DNA from: Aerococcus sp.
GTDB lineage: Bacteria > Bacillota > Bacilli > Lactobacillales > Aerococcaceae
DNA: 64,000 bases
Direction of reading: 5' to 3'
NCBI GenBank assembly: GCA_030528285.1
Contig: JAUMZE010000003.1
Span: 1-64,000 of the forward strand
The notes below the pieces were generated by a model. The model did not search any database. It was given only the letters and a program-made list of their open reading frames with translations, and was not told the DNA's origin. This document shows positions 35,888 through 44,199 of the stretch, piece after piece. The position numbers were made by a program, and so were the translations under genes. The first letter of the stretch is position 1; every line of letters begins with the position of its first letter.

Positions 35888-37141
35888 TTATTGATCCGCA
35901 TCCGTGTCATCCATTTGAGGGGTCCCACTCGGTGAATTGTTCACATCGAGCGGGGCACTCAAATCGTCAGCCTCATATAATCCTGACACACTCCGGTACC
36001 AATTGAAGATGTAGAAGAAGACCACCTTGACGACAGCATAGATGGGAATCACAAACACGATCCCTGCAACACCCCACATATCTCCTGCCGCAATCAACAA
36101 CAACATGATCGTCACAGGGTGGATGTTCAAGTTTGATCCCAATACGAGTGGCGATACCAACCGACTCTCTAAGGTCTGCTCCACCGCAAACACCATCAGG
36201 ACTTGAACAAATTTCCATGGGCTATGGACAATCCCTACGATCAGGGCTGGAATCATTGCCAAGAATGACCCCACGTAAGGAATCACATTGAGGATCCCCG
36301 CCGCAAAACCGATAATTAACCCGTAATCCAGATCAATCACTTCATAACCGATAATAAACATGATTGCCACCGCAACAGCAACGAGAATTTGACCTCTGAC
36401 GTATGCGGCAATCTGCGCATTCATATCGCTCAGCATCTGGAGCGTTTTTTCTCGGATGGCACTCGGGATGAACACAGCGAGATTCTCTTTAAACTTATGC
36501 CCATCCTTCAACATGTAGAAGAGAAGAATCGGTGCCGTCACAATCGCAATCATGACCCGCGCGACGATCCCAATAATCGAGGTGAGGCTGTTGACCGTCG
36601 AATTGAAGAATTGTCCCCAGTTCCAGTTGATGCTTTCGAGATAATCGAGGAAGTGTTCCAGATTAAATTGTAAATCAGTAATCCACTTAGATGGAATCCA
36701 ATAGGCAATTTGGTCTTGATACTGGTACCAGATCGTATTCCAGTTCGAGAAGAAACGTTTGGCTTCATGAACGACACTTGGAATCCACAAAACGAAGAGA
36801 ACGATGAAGATCACTAATAACAAAAGGACAATCCAAGCGCCCCATTTACGCGAGAGATTATGTTTCTCCAAGCGGTTCACGATCGGGACCGTCAAATAAT
36901 AGAGCACCCCAGCGAGGATAATCGGTAACATCACCGTCTGCAGAAACTGCCAGACGGGATTGAGAAACGCCCCCAATTGCCGGAGTAGAAGAATCAAAAT
37001 GCAGACAAGAATCGCTCCGAGAATCACCAAGATGTAGCGGCTGTTCATGAAGGAGGCAAAGGTCTTCGTTAAAGTTCCTTTGTCACGTCGATTCTCCGGT
37101 TGGCGGGTGGCTTTCTTTGCTGGTTCATTTTTATTTAACAC
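35888..37141 (-). CDS. AI-2E family transporter (TqsA/YdiK-like), 417 aa
   Basis: Integral membrane protein with about eight predicted helices: two near residues 40-90, a third at about 110-130, a long extracytoplasmic or amphipathic region, then five from about 220-370 with the family motifs P-Y-V-G-S-F-L-A-M-I-P-A and G-S-N-L-N-I-H-P-V. The family was named for autoinducer-2 export but also includes Na+/H+ antiporters, so the substrate is uncertain. I chose a GTG start at 37141 since GAGAGGTGAGGACC stands just before it; the frame is open to 37270 without a ribosome site. C-terminal tail is Asp-rich. Confidence 0.85.
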   Translation of the reverse strand: MLNKNEPAKKATRQPENRRDKGTLTKTFASFMNSRYILVILGAILVCILILLLRQLGAFLNPVWQFLQTVMLPIILAGVLYYLTVPIVNRLEKHNLSRKWGAWIVLLLLVIFIVLFVLWIPSVVHEAKRFFSNWNTIWYQYQDQIAYWIPSKWITDLQFNLEHFLDYLESINWNWGQFFNSTVNSLTSIIGIVARVMIAIVTAPILLFYMLKDGHKFKENLAVFIPSAIREKTLQMLSDMNAQIAAYVRGQILVAVAVAIMFIIGYEVIDLDYGLIIGFAAGILNVIPYVGSFLAMIPALIVGIVHSPWKFVQVLMVFAVEQTLESRLVSPLVLGSNLNIHPVTIMLLLIAAGDMWGVAGIVFVIPIYAVVKVVFFYIFNWYRSVSGLYEADDLSAPLDVNNSPSGTPQMDDTDADQ

Positions 37142-37326
37142 GGTCCTCACCTCTCTATGCCTCCTATTCTCAACTAGTTCTCTCTGCAATGCAAGCGCCC
37201 TTCTCGCTTTTTTAGAAATCCTCATTTTTTGTGGGAAAGGAAGGATCCCACACCCCCCTCCTACCTCCAAACTTTGTTACAATAGGGGCAGTCAATCACA
37301 TTGCTATGTAGAAAGGATCCTGTTTT

Positions 37327-38343
37327 TTGGAAACGATTTATCTCGGCGGTTATACCCGTCAAACCAACCAAGGTCTCCATACCCTTACCCTCGATGATAA
37401 TGGGACAGTCGCTGACACAAAACTTATCATTGAAGAAGTGAATCCGACCTATTTTGCCGTTTCATCGGATGAGCAGCACATCTACACCCTCACAGAAAAA
37501 GACGGTCACGCAGGGGTGGCGCATTATCAAAAAGAAGATAATCAATTTGTCGAAGTGGGACGTGTAAGCTTCCTCACTGCGAATGGCTGTTATCTCTCAC
37601 TCGCAGAAGAAGATCAACTGCTCTTCACAGCGAACTACCACGAAGGCAAACTCGCAGTGATCAAGATCGAAGCAGATGGTGCATTAACACTGATGAATAT
37701 TACCTCACACGTGGGCCATGGTCCGCACGAAAATCAAGACCGCCCGCACTGCCATTTCTTAGCGCCAACGCCCGATGGAAAATATCTCCTCTCCTGTGAT
37801 TTAGGAACGGATGCAGTGACGACCTATGCCTTGACCGATGATTATAATTTGCAAAAAGTCGATAACTACCAAACGGAACCTGGCAGTGGTGCACGTCATT
37901 TGGCCTTCCATCCAACATTACCGATTGTTTATTTAATCAGTGAATTATCCTACACGGTGGATATCCTTAAATATCAAAATGGGTCCTTATCACCGGTCGA
38001 TCGCGTCGCCACGCTTGAATCAGTCGAGAGCTTCAACAGTTCCTCTGCGATTCACGTATCCAGTGATGGCAAATTTGTCTATGTCTCTAACCGTGGCAGT
38101 AACACCCTCTCTGTCCTCGAAATTTCAGATCAGGGACAGCATTTAACCTTGATTCAAACCATCGCTTCTGGTGGTGACTTCCCACGTGATTTCAACTTCA
38201 ATCACGATGAATCACTCCTGATCGTTGGACACCAAAAAGATGATGTGATTACCTTCTTCAAACGAGACGCTAAAACCGGTCAGTTGGAGAAACTCCCACA
38301 AACCGCCTCTGTCTCAGAGATTGTTTGCGTCCAAACCGTTTAA
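37327..38343 (+). CDS. pgl: Lactonase family protein (6-phosphogluconolactonase-like beta-propeller), 338 aa
   Basis: YbhE/Pgl-type seven-bladed beta-propeller: E-T-I-Y-L-G-G-Y-T at the N-terminus, H-G-P-H-E-N-Q-D-R-P-H-C-H-F in the middle, the D-L-G-T-D motif and P-R-D-F-N-F-N at the end are family signatures. Probably hydrolyses 6-phosphogluconolactone in the pentose phosphate pathway. Translation appears to begin at a TTG (37327) with AGAAAGGATCC before it; no ATG fits the conserved N-terminus. Monocistronic between divergent and convergent neighbours. Confidence 0.85.
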   Translation: METIYLGGYTRQTNQGLHTLTLDDNGTVADTKLIIEEVNPTYFAVSSDEQHIYTLTEKDGHAGVAHYQKEDNQFVEVGRVSFLTANGCYLSLAEEDQLLFTANYHEGKLAVIKIEADGALTLMNITSHVGHGPHENQDRPHCHFLAPTPDGKYLLSCDLGTDAVTTYALTDDYNLQKVDNYQTEPGSGARHLAFHPTLPIVYLISELSYTVDILKYQNGSLSPVDRVATLESVESFNSSSAIHVSSDGKFVYVSNRGSNTLSVLEISDQGQHLTLIQTIASGGDFPRDFNFNHDESLLIVGHQKDDVITFFKRDAKTGQLEKLPQTASVSEIVCVQTV

Positions 38344-38353
38344 TCATTAACCC

Positions 38354-38405
38354 AAAAAAACGGCCGCAACACCCAGTGATTGGCTGAGTGTTGTGGTCGC
38401 TTTTT
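38354..38405. terminator. Bidirectional terminator between pgl and PTS IIA gene
   Basis: Long hairpin with arms CGGCCGCAACACCCAG and CTGAGTGTTGTGGTCG (with mismatches), AAAAAAA before and TTTTT after. Confidence 0.8.
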
Positions 38406-38424
38406 AGTATCCATATTTGGTTAT

Positions 38425-38946
38425 TTATGCTCCTGTTGGTTTTTCTGCTTGAACATCAGCGTGTCCGACGATTTCATTCGCGTGTACTCGAACTGGATCA
38501 GCGGTACTTAAGTCTTCCACGCGATCCATTGAAGTAATGCAGACGATCACAATCGGGTCTTTGCCTGCTTGTTTGAGCTGTTCGAGATCCATTTCCGCAA
38601 GCAAGGTACCATGTTGCACTTCTTGGCCTTCCATGACATGAATGGTGAACGGTGCGCCGTCCAACTCAACCGTGTGTAACCCCATATGTACCATTACTTC
38701 TAAGCCTGAGTTGGTGCGCAGTGTGATCGCATGCTTCTTGGGAAAGACGCAGAGGATGGTTCCACTAACCGGACTGTGTACCTGTTGGGCAGTTGGATTC
38801 ACCGCAAAGCCGTCTCCAATCATTTTATGGCTGAACGCTTCATCATTAACGGCTGTCATTGGAATCAATTGACCATCCACAGGTGCATATAATTCTACCG
38901 GTAATACTTCGGGAGTGTCACCTTGACGCTTGAGGAAATCTAACAT
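38425..38946 (-). CDS. crr: PTS glucose-type IIA component, free-standing, 173 aa
   Basis: Single-domain EIIA(Glc) protein. The phosphorylated His lies in V-M-V-H-M-G-L-H-T-V-E-L and the second active-site His in Q-Q-V-H-S-P-V-S-G. The N-terminal Y-A-P-V-D-G-Q-L-I-P and the E-G-Q-E-V near the end complete the fold. No IIB or IIC domain is attached, so it must serve membrane transporters encoded elsewhere or a regulatory role. The C-terminal 20 residues extend beyond the usual fold. Monocistronic. Confidence 0.92.
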   Translation of the reverse strand: MLDFLKRQGDTPEVLPVELYAPVDGQLIPMTAVNDEAFSHKMIGDGFAVNPTAQQVHSPVSGTILCVFPKKHAITLRTNSGLEVMVHMGLHTVELDGAPFTIHVMEGQEVQHGTLLAEMDLEQLKQAGKDPIVIVCITSMDRVEDLSTADPVRVHANEIVGHADVQAEKPTGA

Positions 38947-39278
38947 ATCAAACTCCTTTTTTATTTTGTCACCATTTCATTGCCACACGTACGCTAAGAT
39001 AGCGACGCGTTCACTATCTATTTGAGCGGTCAATCAACAACAACTACTCGATTGTCGTTGTCATTTTGACCTTGCACATCATACTCCTTTTTATGGAGTG
39101 AATCAATATTATTGCCAATAAGTAAAAATTAAAAGTTATAGAAAGTCCATGATTGATTTGTCCAGTTTAGATACACACTGAAAAACTACTAAATCCTTAA
39201 AAATCCCCAAATGGTACTGTCAATCCCTTTAAAATCAAGTATACTCAGTCATGAAACAAATTTGGAAAGGAATTTATT
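38947..39278. other. Divergent intergenic region crr-uppP
   Basis: 332 AT-rich bases with no convincing gene. A 12-codon frame with a close AAAAAGGAG lies on the minus strand around 39060-39100 but spacing is poor. A TATACT-like -10 (39239-39244) lies about 35 bases before the uppP start, suggesting its promoter. Confidence 0.4.
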
Positions 39279-40196
39279 ATGCTAGAAATTATAAAAATTA
39301 TCTTTTACGGCATTATTGAAGGGATTACCGAGTGGCTCCCGATCAGTAGTACCGGGCATTTGATTTTAATTGAAGACTTTATGCATCTGTCTTTGCGGGC
39401 GGAATTCTTGGAGATCTTCCGCGTGGTCATTCAGCTCGGTGCGATTTTAGCGGTTGTTTTGATCTACTTCGAGCGATTGAACCCATTCAGCGGCCGAAAG
39501 AATGGTGAACAGAAGAAGCAAACCTGGGAAACCTGGATTAAGGTGATCATCGGCTGTATTCCGGCAGGGCTTCTCGGGGTCCTGCTCGATGACTGGATGG
39601 ACGCACATCTGATGAACTGGTTCGTCGTCTCCCTAGCATTAATTGTTTATGGGGTCGCATTCATCTGGATTGAGAACCGTAACGCGCATCAGACGCCGGT
39701 TGTGGAATCAATGTCTTCCCTCTCTCTTCCAAAAGCAATCCAGATTGGGCTCTTCCAAGCGCTCTCGTTAGTGCCAGGGACGTCGCGCTCAGGATCCTCC
39801 ATTCTCGGTGGGATCTTGATGGGTGCTTCACGTCCGGTTGCAACTGATTTCAGTTTCTTCATGAGCATCCCAATTATGTTTGGGGCGAGCGGCTATAAAT
39901 TACTCAAAGGACTCAAAGAAGGATTCCGCTTTACCGGCTATGAATTCTTCCTCCTCGTATTAGGGATGGTTGTGGCCTTCCTCGTATCCCTCGTTGTGAT
40001 CAAGTTCTTGCTGCGCTATGTTCAAACCAACGACTTCAAACCGTTTGGCTGGTATCGGATTATCTTGGGCATTCTCGTGATTCTCTGGTTTACCCGGGCA
40101 TGGCTTTGGAAAGTAGTGTTGATCCTCGTAATTCTCGCTGCCTTAGCATATGGAGTCTTCTACTTCTACAAGCGCCAGTCCGATCGCTCTGAATAA
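39279..40196 (+). CDS. uppP: Undecaprenyl-diphosphatase, 305 aa
   Basis: BacA/UppP removes a phosphate from undecaprenyl pyrophosphate to recycle the cell-wall lipid carrier; it also gives bacitracin resistance. The two conserved active-site motifs are present: E-G-I-T-E-W-L-P-I-S-S-T-G-H-L and P-G-T-S-R-S-G-S-S. About eight membrane helices are predicted. It is some 30 residues longer than most relatives owing to an extra C-terminal hydrophobic helix (W-L-W-K-V-V-L-I-L-V-I-L-A) and a basic tail. GGAAAGGAAT precedes the start. Confidence 0.95.
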   Translation: MLEIIKIIFYGIIEGITEWLPISSTGHLILIEDFMHLSLRAEFLEIFRVVIQLGAILAVVLIYFERLNPFSGRKNGEQKKQTWETWIKVIIGCIPAGLLGVLLDDWMDAHLMNWFVVSLALIVYGVAFIWIENRNAHQTPVVESMSSLSLPKAIQIGLFQALSLVPGTSRSGSSILGGILMGASRPVATDFSFFMSIPIMFGASGYKLLKGLKEGFRFTGYEFFLLVLGMVVAFLVSLVVIKFLLRYVQTNDFKPFGWYRIILGILVILWFTRAWLWKVVLILVILAALAYGVFYFYKRQSDRSE

Positions 40197-40216
40197 CGAT
40201 CATTCAAAGGCACAAT

Positions 40217-40272
40217 AAAACCACTCAGCTTGATTTTTCCTCTTATTGGTGTAATCAGGGTGAGTGGTTTTT
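40217..40272. terminator. Bidirectional terminator between uppP and lplA
   Basis: Arms AAAACCACTCA and TGAGTGGTTTT enclose a loop of about 34 bases, followed by T. Confidence 0.7.
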
Positions 40273-40336
40273 GCGTTTTCTTTTATTTAATGGAGTGAGA
40301 GTGGCGATAACAACTTAATGCGTTTCAGTCACACTG

Positions 40337-41377
40337 TTATTCGTTCTCAGCTCTGAGGACGAGTTCAACAAGGGCGTCCACCGGCAATTTCCCGATATTA
40401 TCCTCATAATGACCGACCTCGAATCCTTTGGTAATCCCGTCACGGTCGAAAGATTGTCCAACCATTGCTTCATCAACGACTGCAGGATTGCCGAAACTCA
40501 TGTCGCCGTATGTCTTAAAGGCAGATATCTTACCTTCCTTCACGCTGAAGTTAAAAGCCACAGTCCCCACACCGACGAAATAATCGCGTTCATAATGGTC
40601 AAACCCAGGATTCTTCCCGAAGTTCCAAGCGTCCGTCCCATAATGGTTTTCGACCCGTTCGGTGATAATCTTCCAATCGTCTTCAGTGAGAACGTAGGTT
40701 TCGATGTCGTTGAGGTCATCGACTTCAAAGATCCGTTTCAATAATTCTTGGCGGAATTCTTCGGAGGTCATTTCATTGAATGGTGCTGGCAAGAGTGGTT
40801 TCAAGTTGGTGACACGTTTAGCCACGGATTGAATGCCCTTTGTCGCTAATTTGGCCTTGTTTGGCGTGAGGACTTTGCCGGCTTGATCGGTATCGAGGTC
40901 GAACATCAACGTCCCCCCAGAGATGACATTGTTGCCGATACGTGCGGTCGCCATCCCGGAGCATTTGAGGCCATTGACGGTAATATCGTTTCGCCCTTGC
41001 ATTTCTACATTGTCCAATCCCATCGAACGAAGCGCTTTGATGATTGGTTCGGCATAGTAGCTGAAATCAGTCGCGTGGCTCGGGTCCCCGACATGGATAT
41101 TTTCAAAAATCAAGTTGCCATAGTCGTGGTAAACGGCGCCCCCACCACTGGAACGACGAACAAGGGTAATATTGTTGTCTTCCAGATATTTCAGATTCAC
41201 CTCATCATAGGCATTCTGGTTCCGCCCGATAATCACACTTGGCGCATTGATGTAGACAATGAAGCCGCGCCCTTCCAATGCGAGATCGTTCATCAGATAG
41301 TTATCCAATGACTGATTCACAATCGGATCGTACGGACTGAACTTGGGACGATTAGTATGGATATCAATTAAAAACAT
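40337..41377 (-). CDS. lplA: Lipoate-protein ligase A, 346 aa
   Basis: Activates free lipoate with ATP and attaches it to E2 and GcvH proteins. The lipoyl-AMP-binding motif R-R-S-S-G-G-G-A-V-Y-H-D-Y-G-N-L, the lysine-bearing G-L-K-C-S-G-M-A and a C-terminal accessory domain (about 250-340, F-D-H-Y-E-R-D-Y-F-V-G-V) are visible. The two-domain length matches bacterial LplA. Monocistronic. It implies the organism salvages lipoate for a dehydrogenase complex. Confidence 0.95.
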   Translation of the reverse strand: MFLIDIHTNRPKFSPYDPIVNQSLDNYLMNDLALEGRGFIVYINAPSVIIGRNQNAYDEVNLKYLEDNNITLVRRSSGGGAVYHDYGNLIFENIHVGDPSHATDFSYYAEPIIKALRSMGLDNVEMQGRNDITVNGLKCSGMATARIGNNVISGGTLMFDLDTDQAGKVLTPNKAKLATKGIQSVAKRVTNLKPLLPAPFNEMTSEEFRQELLKRIFEVDDLNDIETYVLTEDDWKIITERVENHYGTDAWNFGKNPGFDHYERDYFVGVGTVAFNFSVKEGKISAFKTYGDMSFGNPAVVDEAMVGQSFDRDGITKGFEVGHYEDNIGKLPVDALVELVLRAENE

Positions 41378-41478
41378 AGTTGCTTCCCTTCATTAGTGAC
41401 AATAAAACGGTCTCATTCCCTTCTTATTGTAAAACTTATTCCCCACCAAAAGCAATACACTTCCTTATAATGAGCTAA

Positions 41479-41515
41479 AAAAGACAGCCTGCTGAGATTG
41501 AAGCAAACTGTCTAA
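41479..41515 (-). terminator. Terminator of folT
   Basis: Minus-strand AGACAG-TTTGCT ... AGCAGG-CTGTCT followed by TTTTTTAG, 27 bases after the folT stop. Confidence 0.75.
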
Positions 41516-41541
41516 TGTATATCTCACATATTAAAATTCAG

Positions 41542-42081
41542 TTAGAAGCGGCGGTATTTCTTATAGTGGCTCTGTAATTGCGGAAGCCCGATGACGAGGT
41601 GGGCGATCACAAACCGCACCGGTGCCATGATCAAGTTCTGCGGCACGCGGGTCGCTAATAGGGCAAGGATTGGCGTCTGATACATAATATGAATCCATAG
41701 CGTTCCCAAAATAATATTAGAAATCAGTGTATTAAAGAAGATTGCTAAGGCAATGTGGTACCACTTGACCACGGGACGATGCATAAACAGCCCATAGATA
41801 AAACCACCTAGAAAGGCCGTAAATGTATAACCGATAAAGAAACCACCGTAATTCCCGAACATCATGCTCTTCAATAGATCGGTCCCCACACTCGCAATTC
41901 CAGCGATCCACGGCCCAAAGAAGAAACCTAATAAAACGTTAGGGAGGAAGGCGATCGAAATACGATTGGTCGGCCCTAGTTGGAGGGAAAACCGAGATAG
42001 AATGATATTGAGTGCCATAAATAAGGCAACCATGGTCATCTGCTGGACACTCAGGGGAAACTTTCGACGTGATAAATTCAT
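41542..42081 (-). CDS. folT: Folate ECF transporter S component FolT, 179 aa
   Basis: Small membrane protein with about six helices that captures folate and works with the shared EcfA/A'/T module encoded elsewhere. The N-terminal M-V-A-L-F-M-A-L-N-I-I-L-S-R-F-S pattern and F-L-P-N-V-L-L-G-F-F-F-G-P are typical of FolT; a basic stretch (R-R-K-F) precedes the first helix. The THF riboswitch directly upstream (42135-42232) supports the folate assignment strongly. Single-gene transcript with a terminator at 41479-41515. Confidence 0.93.
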   Translation of the reverse strand: MNLSRRKFPLSVQQMTMVALFMALNIILSRFSLQLGPTNRISIAFLPNVLLGFFFGPWIAGIASVGTDLLKSMMFGNYGGFFIGYTFTAFLGGFIYGLFMHRPVVKWYHIALAIFFNTLISNIILGTLWIHIMYQTPILALLATRVPQNLIMAPVRFVIAHLVIGLPQLQSHYKKYRRF

Positions 42082-42084
42082 TGA

Positions 42085-42112
42085 GGAACTCCTTTCAAAT
42101 ACTCAGAGTTCC
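42085..42112 (-). promoter_or_regulatory. Hairpin covering the folT ribosome-binding site
   Basis: On the minus strand GGAACTC and GAGTTCC form a perfect 7-base stem. The second arm takes up part of the AAAGGAG Shine-Dalgarno sequence three bases before the ATG. It fits a THF riboswitch that acts on translation. Confidence 0.65.
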
Positions 42113-42134
42113 ACTTAACGGTGCAATGATCCAG

Positions 42135-42232
42135 TTAAGCGGATGCAACAGGTTACCGCAAAACACAGTGTTTCTTCGTCTGAGGACAACATCCCATCCC
42201 TCAGCACTTCACGCAGCCTGTTTACTCTTATC
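42135..42232 (-). ncRNA. Tetrahydrofolate (THF) riboswitch
   Basis: The RNA matches the THF-I riboswitch layout: GAGTA at the 5' side, GGATGGGATG with the following TTGTC in the middle, and the 3' core GTTGCATCCGCTT. The stems CTGAGG/CCTCAG and ACAGG/CCTGT can be drawn. It is placed before folT, a known target. Confidence 0.85.
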
Positions 42233-42290
42233 TTTCAACAACGTCCTCTATTGTAGTGCCCGCCCGTAAAAATGACAACTAATTTTTGAT

Positions 42291-42595
42291 CTAAAAGTTA
42301 ACCTGCGCTAGTGAAAGTGCTCCCACATAAATTTGGCAGGGATTTGATTCACCCCAGATTGCTGGGATCACCTCAAACTCACTGAATTCCATGTGTTGAT
42401 AGAAGTGATTCGTTTGAGGGTTAAAAATCCCACCGCTTGCTCCTCTACGCTGACGCAATAAAATCATTGCATTTTGGCATCCACGATATAGTGCTCTCGA
42501 CTCTCATCCAGCGCAAACCAATCCGTGAGATCTTTCAAAATCGCGCGAGAAATCTGCTCTTTCTCACTCAGATTCGTGATGCGTGTGATCTCCAT
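42291..42595 (-). pseudogene. GNAT-family N-acetyltransferase remnant
   Basis: With GGGGGAAAGCAG before the ATG, the first part reads M-E-I-T-R-I-T-N-L-S-E-K-E-Q-I then L-T-D-W-F-A-L-D-E-S-R-E-H-Y-I, a typical GNAT N-terminus. A TGA interrupts after K-M-Q; the same frame goes on with F-Y-C-V-S-V-E-E-Q-A-V-G-F-L-T-L-K-R. A frameshift then leads into Y-Q-H-M-E-F-S-E-F-E-V-I-P-A-I-W-G-E, the usual C-terminus. The middle, including the acetyl-CoA-binding R/Q-x-x-G-x-A/G loop, is missing, so it cannot be active. Confidence 0.75.
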
Positions 42596-42623
42596 CTGCT
42601 TTCCCCCTTTTCCATTAGTAAAA

Positions 42624-42669
42624 GCCATCCACTAACACTCGTCAAAAATAAGCAATGGCGGATGGCTTA
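42624..42669 (-). terminator. Terminator of the glg operon
   Basis: Minus-strand AAGCCATCC ... GGATGGCTT followed by TTAC, about 15 bases after the glgA stop. Confidence 0.7.
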
Positions 42670-42684
42670 ACAAATCGTTGTTTA

Positions 42685-44127
42685 TTATCCTAATAGCGAC
42701 TGATACATCTGGATGTAGTCTTGGGCCGGTTGTTGCCAGCTGAAGTCTGTCGTCATCGCATGCTCAATCAATGCGTCCCAGATATCTTGACGTTCATGGT
42801 AGAGCCACATTGCGTAACGCAGGACATTGGCGAAATCAATACCGTCGAAATGCGCAAAGCTAAACCCGTTGCCGTCGCCACTGAATTGGTTATACGGCTG
42901 CACCGTATCGCGCAATCCCCCAATTTCATGCACCAGTGGCAAGGTGCCATACCGCATGGAGATCATTTGCGAGAGTCCACATGGTTCAAACGCACTCGGC
43001 ATCAGGAAGAGATCACTCCCGGCATAGATCAGCTGTGCCAAATCGGTATCGAAATCGATGTACGCGCAGAAACGACCTGGATAGCGGTGTTCGAAGTAGC
43101 GGAACGCATTCTCAAAGACCGGATCCCCTGTCCCCAGTACCACAAATTGAGCGTCGGTGGTATTCAGGATTTCTTCTGCCTTCTCGCTGATCAGTTGCAT
43201 GCCTTTTTGATCCGTCAGACGGGACACCACTCCTAACAGTGGCACAAATGGATTGACCTGGAGTCCCACCCGTTTTTGAAGAGCCGCTTTATTCTTTGCT
43301 TTGCCCTTCTTGAAAGTTTTGGTGTTGTAGTTCGCCGCAATGCGTGAGTCCGTTCGTGGGTTATTCTTCTCATAGTCAATCCCATTGATGATCCCACGAA
43401 TCTTCATGTGGTTGGCGCGCAACACCCCATCGAGCCCGTCCCCAAACGCTGGGGTCTGGATTTCTCCGGCATAACTCGGACTCACCGTAGTAATCAGATC
43501 ACTGAAATTCATGCCACCCTTGAGGAAGTTCACCATGTCGTTGTGCATGACGCCGTTCAGATGATACGTACTGAATCCTGTCCCGAAAACTTCTGGGAGG
43601 ATCGATTTTTTCGCCCACCCTTGGAAACGAATGTTGTGGATGGTGAGGACTTTCCGGATATCACGATAGGCATCGATCCACGAATAGCGATCCACCAACA
43701 GCAGTGGAATCATAGCCGTCTGCCAGTCATTCACATGGATCAGATCCGGGATGAAATCGATCTGCTGCATCATTTCAATCACTGCTAAATCGAAGAAACC
43801 AAACCGCTCGCCATCGTCCTCATAGCCGTATAATCCGTCTGGCCGGTCGAAATAATCATGGTTATCAATGAAGTAATAGATCACGCCATCCATCTTTAAC
43901 GTCTTCACACCTACATAGGCCTCACGCTGCCCCATAAATAGATAAAAATGGGTGATCTCTTCCACTTGTTCGGCGTATTGAACAGGCATAGAAGTGTAAT
44001 ATGGCATCACCACCCGCACGTCGACGCCTTGTTTTTTCAGTTCCTTGGGTAATGCACCAGCGACATCCCCGAGTCCGCCTGTTTTATAGAAGGGCGCGCA
44101 TTCAGATGTTACGAATAGAGTCTTCAT
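42685..44127 (-). CDS. glgA: Glycogen synthase, 480 aa
   Basis: GT5-family enzyme that extends alpha-1,4-glucan chains from ADP-glucose. The N-terminal K-T-G-G-L-G-D-V-A-G-A-L-P (ADP-glucose site) and C-terminal S-A-F-E-P-C-G-L-S-Q-M (E-x7-E region) are intact. Length is standard. It is the last gene of the glgB-glgC-glgD-glgA operon, 72 bases after glgD. Confidence 0.97.
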   Translation of the reverse strand: MKTLFVTSECAPFYKTGGLGDVAGALPKELKKQGVDVRVVMPYYTSMPVQYAEQVEEITHFYLFMGQREAYVGVKTLKMDGVIYYFIDNHDYFDRPDGLYGYEDDGERFGFFDLAVIEMMQQIDFIPDLIHVNDWQTAMIPLLLVDRYSWIDAYRDIRKVLTIHNIRFQGWAKKSILPEVFGTGFSTYHLNGVMHNDMVNFLKGGMNFSDLITTVSPSYAGEIQTPAFGDGLDGVLRANHMKIRGIINGIDYEKNNPRTDSRIAANYNTKTFKKGKAKNKAALQKRVGLQVNPFVPLLGVVSRLTDQKGMQLISEKAEEILNTTDAQFVVLGTGDPVFENAFRYFEHRYPGRFCAYIDFDTDLAQLIYAGSDLFLMPSAFEPCGLSQMISMRYGTLPLVHEIGGLRDTVQPYNQFSGDGNGFSFAHFDGIDFANVLRYAMWLYHERQDIWDALIEHAMTTDFSWQQPAQDYIQMYQSLLG

Positions 44128-44199
44128 AGACGTACTCTCTTTCTTTTTTCTTGAAAAGCGGAGTCACTAACTCCCCTTCATCGTCTTTATGCAGTTTAT

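Noticed and set aside
39060..39105. 12-codon minus-strand frame upstream of crr as leader peptide
   Set aside because: The AAAAAGGAG is directly next to the ATG, too close, and no attenuator-like structure follows before crr.
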